From assembly GCA_946480515.1 (NCBI GenBank), contig CAMLKX010000092.1:1-7362 (forward strand): a DNA stretch of 7,362 nt. Direction: 5' to 3'. Below are positions 1 through 7,200 of this stretch, one piece after another (the stretch's first letter is position 1; each line of letters opens with the position of its first letter). The notes beneath the pieces are model-generated. The model did not search any database. It was not told where the DNA came from and saw only the letters and a list, made by a program, of their open reading frames with translations. The translations under genes and the position numbers were made by a program. This DNA is from an uncultured Sphingomonadaceae bacterium (GTDB taxonomy: Bacteria; Pseudomonadota; Alphaproteobacteria; Sphingomonadales; Sphingomonadaceae).

Positions 1-1119
<1,119 letters not shown>

Positions 1120-1126
1120 TGGGGCT

Positions 1127-1132
1127 CTCTCC
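1127..1132 (-). promoter_or_regulatory. Ribosome binding site of the poly-HAMP kinase
   Basis: The minus strand reads GGAGAG, followed by 7 nt and then GTG at 1119-1117. It fixes a GTG start in preference to the in-frame ATG about 75 nt upstream, which would add a low-complexity tail. Confidence 0.55.
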
Positions 1133-1199
1133 GTCTCGGCTGATCTCCCCCGCCCGGTTGAACATTGGCAGCCCCCCGGCTGCCCTGAACCCATGTATC

Positions 1200-1217
1200 G
1201 CGGAAATGGGTTTCCGC
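1200..1217. repeat. 7-bp perfect inverted repeat in the kinase leader
   Basis: GCGGAAA and TTTCCGC flank a TGGG loop. It sits about 80 bp upstream of the kinase GTG and about 107 bp past the end of the oxidoreductase gene. On the minus strand it is not followed by a T-run, so a classical terminator is unlikely. It could be a leader hairpin or an operator. A TATATT just upstream on the minus strand (plus 1225-1230) could be a -10 element, but no convincing -35 accompanies it. Confidence 0.4.
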
Positions 1218-1292
1218 TTTCTGAATATATAGCCGGTCCCTTGAACTTCTCCAGAGGATTTGGAGCGGACGAGGCCGTCCATCAGCGCGGTT

Positions 1293-1304
1293 TTGCAATT
1301 GCAA
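1293..1304. repeat. 12-bp perfect palindrome TTGCAATTGCAA
   Basis: The sequence is self-complementary without a spacer and lies 20 bp past the stop codon of the oxidoreductase gene, in an otherwise GC-rich stretch. A dimeric regulator site is one possibility; it is too short and spacer-free for a transcription terminator. The rest of 1120-1323 shows no gene. Confidence 0.35.
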
Positions 1305-1323
1305 TCAGCCGGGGAAGTGCAAA

Positions 1324-2819
1324 TCAGTCGACGACTGTCATAGGCTTTACTGCCGGACCATTGAGCACCTGCCCATCCGGCGAGAATTGGGATCCGTGAC
1401 AGGGGCAATCCCAGCACTTCTCGAACCCATTCCAGTGCACCAGGCAGCCCGCATGGGTGCACACGGCCGAGTGGCGGGTGATCTGGCCATCCTGGCCGCG
1501 GTAAACAGCGACCTTCGCCATGCCGCTCCGCATGATTCCGCCTTCACCGCGGTCAAGCTCATCTTCCGATCCGATTTCTCCCGGCCCGAGATGCTCGAAC
1601 AAATTCTTCGCGACTCCGGCCTGACCGCGCGCGAACTCGCCGGTGGCAGTCAGGCTAAGGCCCTTGCGATCCGGTGCGAGCACCGGCGCGAAGCGACTGT
1701 CCTTTCCGATGATGAGGGGAACAATGGTCAGGCTGCCAGCGACACCATTGGTAATTCCCTGGCCGCTGTCGCCGGTATGGATGTAGATGTTCTTGTTGCC
1801 CGGGTTACGGCCTGAGTAGGGCATGAAGTCGATCGGCTCGAGCACCTGGCCCGACCAGCGATATTCAACATTTCCGAACATCGGATAGCGCTTGCGGGTC
1901 CATTCCGTGAGGCGCCCAAACCGCTCGTCCGCATCATTGGCTTCGCCGCTTCGGTGATCTTCGCCACCGACGATCAATAGGTCGCTGGTTTCATCCACTT
2001 CCTGGATGCGGACGTAGTGATAGGCCTCATAGGTATCCCACAGCAGAATGTCGGGAACCGAGTGCGGTCCGGCAATTGCTTGGTGTGGATCGTGACTTTG
2101 TCGTTGACCGGCGAGTTGGTCGCGAAGACCGCCGCTCTGGCGACAATCGCGGCCCCATTTTCGGTTTCGATCCGCACGCGGTCCGCTCCCGCATCATCGC
2201 TGACATAGGCGGTGTTTGCGTAGAGTCGGCCGCCTCTGTTGAGGATCGCGTCGGCAAGCCCGCGCAGATAACGGGTCGGGTGGAAGCGTCCCTGATTGGG
2301 GAAACGCAGGCAGCGGCCCGTGTCGAGTCCCGGAACCGGTGCGCTGTCCGCCCATTCGACCTCGACCCCGATGCGGCGGCAGACCTCATATTCCTTCTGA
2401 AGGTCGGCGATCGGGCCTTCCTCGGTGGGAATGAGATAGCCATCGAGTCGGCGAAACTGGCAATCAATCCCTTCTTCGCGGCAGATCGACTCGATCCGGT
2501 TGACCGCGGCGACTTGGCTCTCGTGATAGAGTTGCGCTTCCTCATCGCCGCGGGCGTTGACCAGTTCTGAGTAAAAATCATCCAGTTCGGTCGCGAGGTG
2601 GGCTGTCGTCCTGGCAGTCATTCCATTGCCGATGCTACCGCGATCGATCACCACCACGGAGCGGCCAAGCCGCGACAGTTCATAAGCAGTGGACAAACCC
2701 GCGATTCCGGAGCCGATGACCACCACATCGCAGCTTTCGTCCTTCGTTAGGGGTGGCGCGTCGAAGATGGGGCTCTCTTGCATCCAGAACGACACGCTGT
2801 GTTCGTTGCCGACGTTCAT
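1324..2819 (-). pseudogene. FAD-dependent oxidoreductase with C-terminal Rieske domain, frameshifted
   Basis: The family oxidises an unidentified, probably amine or amino-acid-like substrate with FAD and passes electrons to a Rieske [2Fe-2S] cluster. The first frame (2819 to about 2079) shows a DadA-like Rossmann fold: DVVVIGSGIAGLSTAYEL with GxGxxG at residues 36-41, the VVVID strand end, and GMTARTTAHL. It then loses sense after HTKQ. The second frame (about 2076 to 1324) resumes with IAGPHSVPDILLWDTYEAYHYVRI, continues through GDSGQGITNGVAGSL, and ends with the Rieske ligands CTH-AGC and CPCH-GSQF, including both disulfide cysteines of the bc1-like type. As I recall the family, the missing stretch should read about PYRTYV, so roughly 20 nt (not a multiple of three) appear deleted. 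Together the halves give about 500 residues, the normal family length. The start ATG at 2819 has GGGAG 7 nt upstream; the ATG at 2822 is an alternative. Both halves look otherwise intact, so the break is recent or an assembly error. Confidence 0.8.
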
Positions 2820-2848
2820 CATCACGCTCCCGATCTGAAGGGCTCGGT

Positions 2849-2875
2849 AACGCACAACCACGGGCTGGCGGTTCC
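2849..2875 (-). promoter_or_regulatory. Possible EcfG-type (general stress) promoter of the FAD/Rieske gene
   Basis: On the minus strand GGAAC (2875-2871) is followed after 18 nt by CGTT (2852-2849). The alphaproteobacterial general stress sigma factor prefers GGAAC-N16/17-CGTT, so the spacer is one base long. The implied transcription start falls about 20 nt before the ATG at 2819 and leaves room for the GGGAG ribosome site. The position is right, but the spacing makes this weak. Confidence 0.25.
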
Positions 2876-2920
2876 GAAGCGCGGGTTAGCGGCCAATGTG
2901 GGGCAGCCTACGGTCGCTCT

Positions 2921-2935
2921 GTTCTTCTTTTGTTC
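2921..2935 (+). promoter_or_regulatory. LexA (SOS) box upstream of dinB
   Basis: The sequence GTTC-TTCTTTT-GTTC is an exact match to the direct-repeat LexA operator of alphaproteobacteria, GTTC-N7-GTTC. It ends 20 bp before the dinB ATG and covers the place where the -35 element would lie, so bound LexA should block RNA polymerase. DNA damage and LexA cleavage would then release dinB. Confidence 0.85.
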
Positions 2936-2943
2936 GGATGGGC

Positions 2944-2949
2944 TATGAT
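2944..2949 (+). promoter_or_regulatory. -10 element of dinB, placed for a leaderless transcript
   Basis: TATGAT matches five of six bases of TATAAT. A start about 7 nt downstream falls on or next to the A of ATG at 2956. No Shine-Dalgarno sequence is present before that ATG, which agrees with leaderless translation. The -35 is poor (GTTCTT or TTCTTC) and lies inside the LexA box. Confidence 0.5.
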
Positions 2950-2955
2950 CCAGAC

Positions 2956-4038
2956 ATGGATAGCGCGCCATCGAGGAAGATCATCCACATCGACATGGAC
3001 GCGTTCTTCGCGTCGGTGGAGCAGCGGGATAATCCGAGCCTTCGCGGCAAGCCGGTGGCAGTCGGGCATGCCGCCACACGCGGGGTCGTCGCCGCAGCGA
3101 GTTACGAGGCCCGCCAGTTCGGGGTCCGCTCGGCGCTGCCCTCGGTCACAGCCCTGAAGCGCTGTCCCGAGCTGATCTTCGTCGCGCCCCGCTTCGAAGT
3201 GTACAAAGCCGTATCGCGTCAGATTCACGAGATTTTCGCGCAATATACGAAGCTCATCCAGCCGCTGTCCCTTGATGAGGCCTATCTCGATGTCACCGAC
3301 AACCTCCAGGGCCTGCCAACGGCATGGACAACAGCACGGGCAATCCGTGAGGACATCCATCGGGAAACAGGGCTCACCGCGTCGGCCGGCATTTCGTACA
3401 ACAAGTTCCTGGCGAAGCTCGCTTCGGATCAGCGCAAGCCGAATGGGCAGTTTGCAGTGACACCTGAGATGGGACCCGCTTGGGTTGCTGGCCTCTCGAT
3501 CGAGCGGTTCCACGGCGTTGGTCCAGCGACCGCGCGAAAGATGCACGAGCTGGGGATCGCGACCGGGGCCGACCTGCGGGGAAAATCGGTGGAGTTCCTG
3601 CGGCAGCATTTCGGGAGCGCCGCGCACTGGTATCATGGCATCGCCCGCGGCGAGGATCACCGCCAGGTTCGCCCCGACCGAATTCGCAAATCTTCAGGCT
3701 CAGAGACGACCTTCCATGAAGACTTGGAGGATCCCGAGGCCATTGAAGCGGGCGTACTAGCCATGGCGGACGATGTGTGGTCCTGGTGCGAGTCCTCGAA
3801 GGCCTTCGGGCGCACCATCACCGTGAAGGTCAAGTATCAAGATTTTCAGCTGATCACGCGCAGCCGCACCCATCCGGCGGTCCTCACCAGTCAGGCCGCG
3901 TTGCACCAAGCCAGTCTCGCCCTGATCCGCTCTGTCTTTCCGCCAGTGAAGCCAGTCAGGCTGGTGGGTGTCACAGTGTCCAACTTCATGGCGACTTCGG
4001 CGGAACTAGGCGACCAGCTGTCGCTGCTACGTGGGTAG
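2956..4038 (+). CDS. dinB: DNA polymerase IV (Y-family, translesion)
   Basis: The 360-residue product copies damaged DNA without proofreading and helps rescue stalled forks. In order: the catalytic motif KIIHIDMDAFFASVEQ, with metal-binding D13 and the steric gate F18; SLDEAYLD at 105-112 with D107 and E108, the remaining catalytic acids; SAGISYNKFLAKLASD at 143-158; a helix-hairpin-helix at about 182-207 (FHGVGPATARKM); KSSGSETTF at 245-253 opening the little-finger domain; and QLSLL at the very C-terminus, a plausible beta-clamp binding peptide. Length is close to the family's usual 350 or so, and all key residues are present. The ATG at 2956 is chosen because the motif begins eight residues later, as in other family members, and because the LexA box and -10 lie just upstream; in-frame ATGs at 2896 and 2938 would place the promoter within the gene. 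It is divergent from the FAD/Rieske gene and ends 40 bp before the IS. Confidence 0.95.
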   Translation: MDSAPSRKIIHIDMDAFFASVEQRDNPSLRGKPVAVGHAATRGVVAAASYEARQFGVRSALPSVTALKRCPELIFVAPRFEVYKAVSRQIHEIFAQYTKLIQPLSLDEAYLDVTDNLQGLPTAWTTARAIREDIHRETGLTASAGISYNKFLAKLASDQRKPNGQFAVTPEMGPAWVAGLSIERFHGVGPATARKMHELGIATGADLRGKSVEFLRQHFGSAAHWYHGIARGEDHRQVRPDRIRKSSGSETTFHEDLEDPEAIEAGVLAMADDVWSWCESSKAFGRTITVKVKYQDFQLITRSRTHPAVLTSQAALHQASLALIRSVFPPVKPVRLVGVTVSNFMATSAELGDQLSLLRG

Positions 4039-4078
4039 GGCGTCCTGTTTAGCGCTCGAGACGTCGTCAGCAGGTGGC

Positions 4079-4088
4079 GGTGCTGTCA
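4079..4088 (+). repeat. Left terminal inverted repeat of the IS
   Basis: GGTGCTGTCA is matched by GGAGCTGTCA at the other end, read inward. Inside it, similarity returns after a gap: both ends carry CCGGTAG followed within four bases by CGC, at about 29 bp and 21 bp from the tips. This end is the transposase-distal one. Confidence 0.65.
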
Positions 4089-4142
4089 GTCTAACGACAA
4101 CTTGTCTCCGGTAGACGCAGCTAAGACTTTAGCCGCCACGCC

Positions 4143-4850
4143 TCAGCTCATGACCATCTGCCATTCAGCCAGTGCGGCTGAGCGGCGAAGCTTGTAAGTC
4201 TGGCGGTCAACGAGGTGGCGCTCCTGGTTGAAATGGTTGTGGACCTGAGCGTGAACGGAGCTGAACTTCTGTAGCGTCTTCATCCGGCGGAACCTAAGCA
4301 TCGCTCGCTCTCGTCGTCGGAATGGAAGGTGTGCGTTCTCCACCCTGTTGTTGAGCCAGCGACCGACCTCTTGCTTGTGAGCGTTACCGATGTCGGTCAT
4401 GGCCGCGCCGTACGAACGCAAGGCGTCCGTGATGACCATCTCAGGCCTGCCGTAGCGCTTCATCGCCTTCTTCATGAACCGGAGCGCGGCGGCCTTGTCG
4501 CGGGTCTTGGTAGCGAGGGATTCCAGTATCTCACCCTCGTGATCCACCGCCCGCCACAGGTAGTGCATCTCACCCCCGATCTTCACGTACATCTCGTCCA
4601 AGTGCCAGCGCCACTGGCGGAAGCCGCGCATGCGGGATGCACGCTGCTTGCGGATCTCGCTTGCGAACAGCGGACCGAAACGCGTCCACCAAAGCCGCAC
4701 CGTCTCATGGCAGATGTCGATCCCACGCTTGAACAGCAGATCATCGACGTTCCGCAGCGACAGCGGGAAGCGGACATACATCATCACGACCAAACGGATC
4801 ACTTCGGGTGAGGAATTTAAGTACCGGAACGGGTTGGCAGACTTGCTCAT
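4143..4850 (-). CDS. IS6-family transposase
   Basis: The 235-residue DDE transposase catalyses replicative transposition of its IS. An N-terminal helix-turn-helix region is visible at about 30-60 (PLSLRNVDDLL, CHETVRLWWTRFGP). The DDE triad is D85 in WHLDEMYVK, D142 in VITDALRSYGAA and E171 in NNRVENAHLPFRRRERAM. The C-terminus has the family's HNHFNQERHLVDRQTYK run. Length matches the intact members of this subgroup (about 230-240), so the gene looks functional. The start ATG at 4850 is 52 bp inside the right end and is preceded by a run of seven G on the minus strand, which could serve as the ribosome site. No frameshift or early stop is seen. Confidence 0.93.
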   Translation of the reverse strand: MSKSANPFRYLNSSPEVIRLVVMMYVRFPLSLRNVDDLLFKRGIDICHETVRLWWTRFGPLFASEIRKQRASRMRGFRQWRWHLDEMYVKIGGEMHYLWRAVDHEGEILESLATKTRDKAAALRFMKKAMKRYGRPEMVITDALRSYGAAMTDIGNAHKQEVGRWLNNRVENAHLPFRRRERAMLRFRRMKTLQKFSSVHAQVHNHFNQERHLVDRQTYKLRRSAALAEWQMVMS

Positions 4851-4892
4851 CCCCCCCGCTAGCAGGCCGCGTACCTACCGGCCAACTTGCTT

Positions 4893-4902
4893 TGACAGCT
4901 CC
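4893..4902 (-). repeat. Right terminal inverted repeat of the IS
   Basis: Read inward on the minus strand this is GGAGCTGTCA, 9 of 10 identical with the left tip. It lies just upstream of the transposase gene and probably overlaps its promoter, as is usual in IS6. Confidence 0.65.
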
Positions 4903-4927
4903 CGATCCGCGCTTATCTGAGTAGTCC

Positions 4928-4959
4928 AGGAATAAGGTCGATTCCTACACCACGGGTGT
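4928..4959 (-). terminator. Two adjacent hairpins after the SGNH hydrolase stop
   Basis: Directly after the stop codon on the minus strand comes ACACC-CGT-GGTGT (4959-4947), then at once AGGAAT-CGACCTT-ATTCCT (4946-4928). Both stems are perfect but short, and there is no T-run, so an intrinsic terminator is doubtful. The pair could slow the polymerase or protect the 3' end of the mRNA. Confidence 0.3.
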
Positions 4960-6189
4960 TCAGGCAGGCACAGCCTCGGAAGTGGAGGCATACGAAGATG
5001 AGCCAGATAACATGGTCACGTCGAATGCCATGGCGAGCGCTTGGCACCCTTCGGCATTGAAGTGAAGATGGTCGCCCAAGTCATAGGCCGGGAGCAAACG
5101 GGACGGACGGTCGGGATCACGTACAGCAGCGTCGAAGTCCACGAACCCGTCCGCTCCGTTCGATGACCTGATCCAAGAGTTAACTGCTTGCCGGCAGTCC
5201 TCCTTTTCAGGAGAGTAATGCTCGGAATCCTCGAATGGCGTGATAGTGCCGAGTATCACTTTCGCACCGCGGAGCCGGGTACGAGCGATCAATTGCTGAT
5301 ACCCTGCCACCAGGTCCTCAGCACGCAGTGGCAAAGCCTGGCCGAGTTCGGGGATGCCGGACAACCCGATATCGTTGGTGCCGATCAGCACGACAACGTG
5401 AGAGAGGTTCTCGATCCGCAAAACGTCGCGCTCGAAACGGGCGAGCCCTGCGACCCCCATGTCGGGCTGCAATCCGTTTGCGAGCAGGCGATTGCCTCCG
5501 ATGCCCGCATTGGAGATTGTCCCCGGCTGACCTGGCGATGCCTCGTTAAGCTGGCTTTGCAGAATGTCAGGCCAACTTGCAGGAAAGTTGCAGTTGGCAT
5601 CGGTCAGCGAATCGCCAAACGCGGCCATCACGGGCCCGCGACCGGGCCGTGCCGTAGAGATTCCGGAGATGAAGGGGCGAACGATGAAAGTCTGTGCACC
5701 GTTCAGCTTTTCGGCACAGCTCTGGTTGCCGGCGGCAACGTCCACAGGAATCTTGCCAAATCCTCCGACGAGGACTCCTTCGGGAAGATGAAAACTTAGC
5801 ATCAACTGTCCGTGGCAACCCGCCGGAAGTGCAATCGGATCGCTTATGGCCGGAGCGCCTGGTGCAATGGCAATCTCTGCCCGACCGCCAAAGGTTATGG
5901 CGGTCTGCAAGTCAGGCCGATCATCAAGAGCCGCAAATCCAGCTGCGATCACCAGCGGAGTATCCCGCTCCTCGTTGGACAAGCGCAGCCTAATCATTGT
6001 TCCAAGCCCCCGGAGAGGAAAGCGGAACCTGAGCGTGCCCTTGACGGGTTTGGCCCGCACCTGCTCGGCATACTCGCCCGGCAAGCCGCTACGTTCAGCG
6101 AACTCTTGAAACTCGTTATCTGAGAGCTGCACCAAAGGCGTAGGGCTTGATTGATAGATCTCGTGCCAAAACTCGTTGCTGTCCGTCAT
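4960..6189 (-). CDS. SGNH/GDSL-family hydrolase (probable esterase)
   Basis: The 409-residue protein should cleave an ester, most likely an acyl group on a carbohydrate or a small ester; the substrate cannot be read from sequence. Residues about 45-175 are a beta-rich N-terminal domain (IRLRLSNEERDTPL, ITFGG, IAPGAPAISDPI) seen in sphingomonad members of the family as I know them. The catalytic part follows: block I AAFGDSLTD with nucleophile S194; block II NAGIGGNRLL with oxyanion glycine about 231; block III VVLIGTNDIG with N272; block V GDHLHFNAEG with D373 and H376. All catalytic residues are present. Unlike many relatives, no signal peptide is seen: the N-terminus MTDSNEFWHEIYQSS is polar, suggesting a cytoplasmic enzyme or a lost 5' end. 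The ATG at 6189 is supported by GAGG four bases upstream. It is isolated: the IS lies downstream and a 259-bp gap upstream. Confidence 0.88.
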   Translation of the reverse strand: MTDSNEFWHEIYQSSPTPLVQLSDNEFQEFAERSGLPGEYAEQVRAKPVKGTLRFRFPLRGLGTMIRLRLSNEERDTPLVIAAGFAALDDRPDLQTAITFGGRAEIAIAPGAPAISDPIALPAGCHGQLMLSFHLPEGVLVGGFGKIPVDVAAGNQSCAEKLNGAQTFIVRPFISGISTARPGRGPVMAAFGDSLTDANCNFPASWPDILQSQLNEASPGQPGTISNAGIGGNRLLANGLQPDMGVAGLARFERDVLRIENLSHVVVLIGTNDIGLSGIPELGQALPLRAEDLVAGYQQLIARTRLRGAKVILGTITPFEDSEHYSPEKEDCRQAVNSWIRSSNGADGFVDFDAAVRDPDRPSRLLPAYDLGDHLHFNAEGCQALAMAFDVTMLSGSSSYASTSEAVPA

Positions 6190-6448
6190 TATGCCTCGGT
6201 AGCATCTGAGTGCCGAAAACCAAACCCGTCTGCTGCCAGCCTCCAGCGGGTGAAAATGGCGTCAGTGCCGATCCGCTGCAGGAGCGCAGTTCCAAAGGGC
6301 ATAAGAAATCCGGCAGCGGTGCGCTCAAGACCCTGCCACATGCGCAGTCTAAAGCCCCCGGCGCAAAGCGGCTACGTCAACTTGGTGGAACGACCCCGCT
6401 TAGGGCCTGATGCTGCAATGGGTGCCAAGCGGATATCGCGCGACGGCG
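6190..6448. other. Intergenic region without a supported gene
   Basis: This 259-bp stretch lies between the end of the response regulator and the start of the SGNH hydrolase, both on the minus strand. Short open frames on both strands lack ribosome sites and family features. It should hold the hydrolase promoter, but I see no convincing -35/-10 pair. A GGAAC on the minus strand (6293-6289) has no CGTT at the proper distance. A CAGCGG/CCGCTG pair (6244-6249 and 6273-6278) has too long a loop to be called a terminator. Confidence 0.5.
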
Positions 6449-6796
6449 TCAGGCCGCTCTGCGGGCCTCACACACCGCGCCGCGCAGGGCGGCTTCGCCG
6501 AACGGCTTCTGGATGATCACCGCTTCCGGGCACCGGTCACGCGCCATTGGGGCGGTCCCAGTGATGTAGAGAACCGGGATCGGCTTCTTGTCGCAGATGC
6601 GCTGGACTGCATCGATGCCACATCCGGGGGATAACTGCACATCTGCCGTGATGAGGTCCGGGCACCGATCGGACGCTGCAGCTACTGCTTCCTCTTCGCT
6701 GCTCGCGACTGCAAATGAGGTGAAGCCAAGGTCGCGCAGCCGATCTTCGATCAACATGGCGGTGAAAACCTCATCCTCGATGATCAGCGCGTGCAT
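6449..6796 (-). CDS. Single-domain (CheY-like) response regulator
   Basis: The 115-residue protein is a receiver domain with no output domain. It carries the acidic pocket E7-D8-E9 (LIIEDE), phosphoacceptor D52 (LITADVQLSPGCG), switch threonine T79 (VLYITG) and K97 in QKPFG, so it should be phosphorylated by a histidine kinase and act by protein contact or as a phosphate shuttle. The FATGUY signature (KPFxxATGxG/Y) of alphaproteobacterial stress regulators such as SdrG is absent: after KPF comes GEAALRG. The ATG at 6796 is chosen because the family begins directly with M-x-A-L-I-I-E-D-E; a GTG at 6832 would add an unconserved tail. GGGAG lies 10 nt upstream. No kinase is adjacent; the poly-HAMP kinase over 5 kb away is a conceivable but unproven partner. 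Confidence 0.9.
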   Translation of the reverse strand: MHALIIEDEVFTAMLIEDRLRDLGFTSFAVASSEEEAVAAASDRCPDLITADVQLSPGCGIDAVQRICDKKPIPVLYITGTAPMARDRCPEAVIIQKPFGEAALRGAVCEARRAA

Positions 6797-6880
6797 GACC
6801 GCGTCGCTCCCTCGCGCATTTGGCGGGAGCACGATGGTCTCTCAGCCGCCGAGGCCAAATCATCCCGGCGATTCTCACCA

Positions 6881-6896
6881 TCTAACACAAGTTAGA
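6881..6896. promoter_or_regulatory. 6-bp inverted repeat between divergent genes (possible operator)
   Basis: TCTAAC and GTTAGA flank ACAA, a perfect dyad in the 158-bp space between the response regulator (start 6796) and the small plus-strand gene (start 6955). It is 58 bp upstream of the small gene and about 84 bp upstream of the regulator, so a bound dimer could act on either. No regulator gene that would bind it is visible in the window. Confidence 0.35.
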
Positions 6897-6954
6897 CCGC
6901 CGACCTTCGGTTGTTTCGCTATCGCTATCACTAAGGTGCTGATAACGTGCCGGA

Positions 6955-7200
6955 ATGACGGACTACACCGCTGCGGACCTCGCGCTGGCTGAGCGGCACA
7001 TTGCCCAGGGGGAGCAGCACATCGGTCAGCAGGAGCGGCTACTGACAACTCTCGCCACGAAGGGGTTGCCCACTGCGGAAGCGGAGAAATTCCTGTCCTT
7101 GCTTTATGAGACGCAAGTCGAACATCGCAGACATCGCGAGGGTATAGTTGTGGCTCTTGAAGAGGAGGCAAGAGCCTGCGGGCTGACGCGAGCGTTCTGA
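6955..7200 (+). CDS. Small charged helical protein of unknown function
   Basis: The 81-residue product has no recognised domain, but its composition is that of a real gene: many Glu, Gln, His, Arg and Ala arranged as two amphipathic helices (about 7-35 and 42-73) split by a KGLPTAEA turn, likely a helical hairpin or short coiled coil. No membrane segment, signal peptide or metal-binding cysteines are present. I recall similar short proteins beginning with LAERHIAQGE in sphingomonads, without a known role. The ATG lacks a clear ribosome site (CCGGA abuts it), and a -10-like GATAAC lies 9 nt upstream, so leaderless expression is possible. It is divergent from the response regulator and convergent with the gene at the right edge. 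Confidence 0.75.
   Translation: MTDYTAADLALAERHIAQGEQHIGQQERLLTTLATKGLPTAEAEKFLSLLYETQVEHRRHREGIVVALEEEARACGLTRAF

Larger units (their letters stand above)
4079..4902. mobile_element. IS6-family insertion sequence, 824 bp
   Basis: The element holds one transposase gene on the minus strand and is bounded by imperfect terminal repeats, GGTGCTGTCA on the left and, read inward, GGAGCTGTCA on the right (9 of 10). Size, single gene and GG-CTGT-like ends fit IS6. IS6 elements normally make 8-bp target duplications; the flanks here, CAGGTGGC and CGATCCGC, do not match. IS6 elements move by cointegrate formation and recombination, which often leaves a copy without duplications. The ends are inferred by eye and may be off by a base or two. 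Confidence 0.75.

Noticed and set aside
1192..1194. In-frame ATG as the kinase start
   Set aside because: It would add 25 residues of Gly/Ser/Arg-rich sequence with no family look and lacks a ribosome site as good as the GGAGAG before the GTG at 1119.
2027..2581. A 184-codon minus-strand frame inside the FAD domain region
   Set aside because: Its Arg/Ser/Pro-rich composition marks it as a shadow of the oxidoreductase in the neighbouring frame.
2908..3660. A 250-codon open frame on the minus strand opposite dinB
   Set aside because: It is a codon-structure shadow of dinB, which has all catalytic motifs; the antisense product is rich in Arg, Pro and Cys and shows no domain.
5188..5799. A 203-codon plus-strand frame within the SGNH gene
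   Set aside because: It is antisense to a gene with a complete SGNH catalytic set and has no ribosome site or recognisable domain.
6289..6293. GGAAC on the minus strand upstream of the SGNH gene as an EcfG promoter
   Set aside because: No CGTT follows at 16-18 nt, so only half of the motif is present.
6116..6328. A 70-codon minus-strand frame overlapping the start of the SGNH gene
   Set aside because: It overlaps the hydrolase start in another frame and has no ribosome site or domain; it is not a credible gene.
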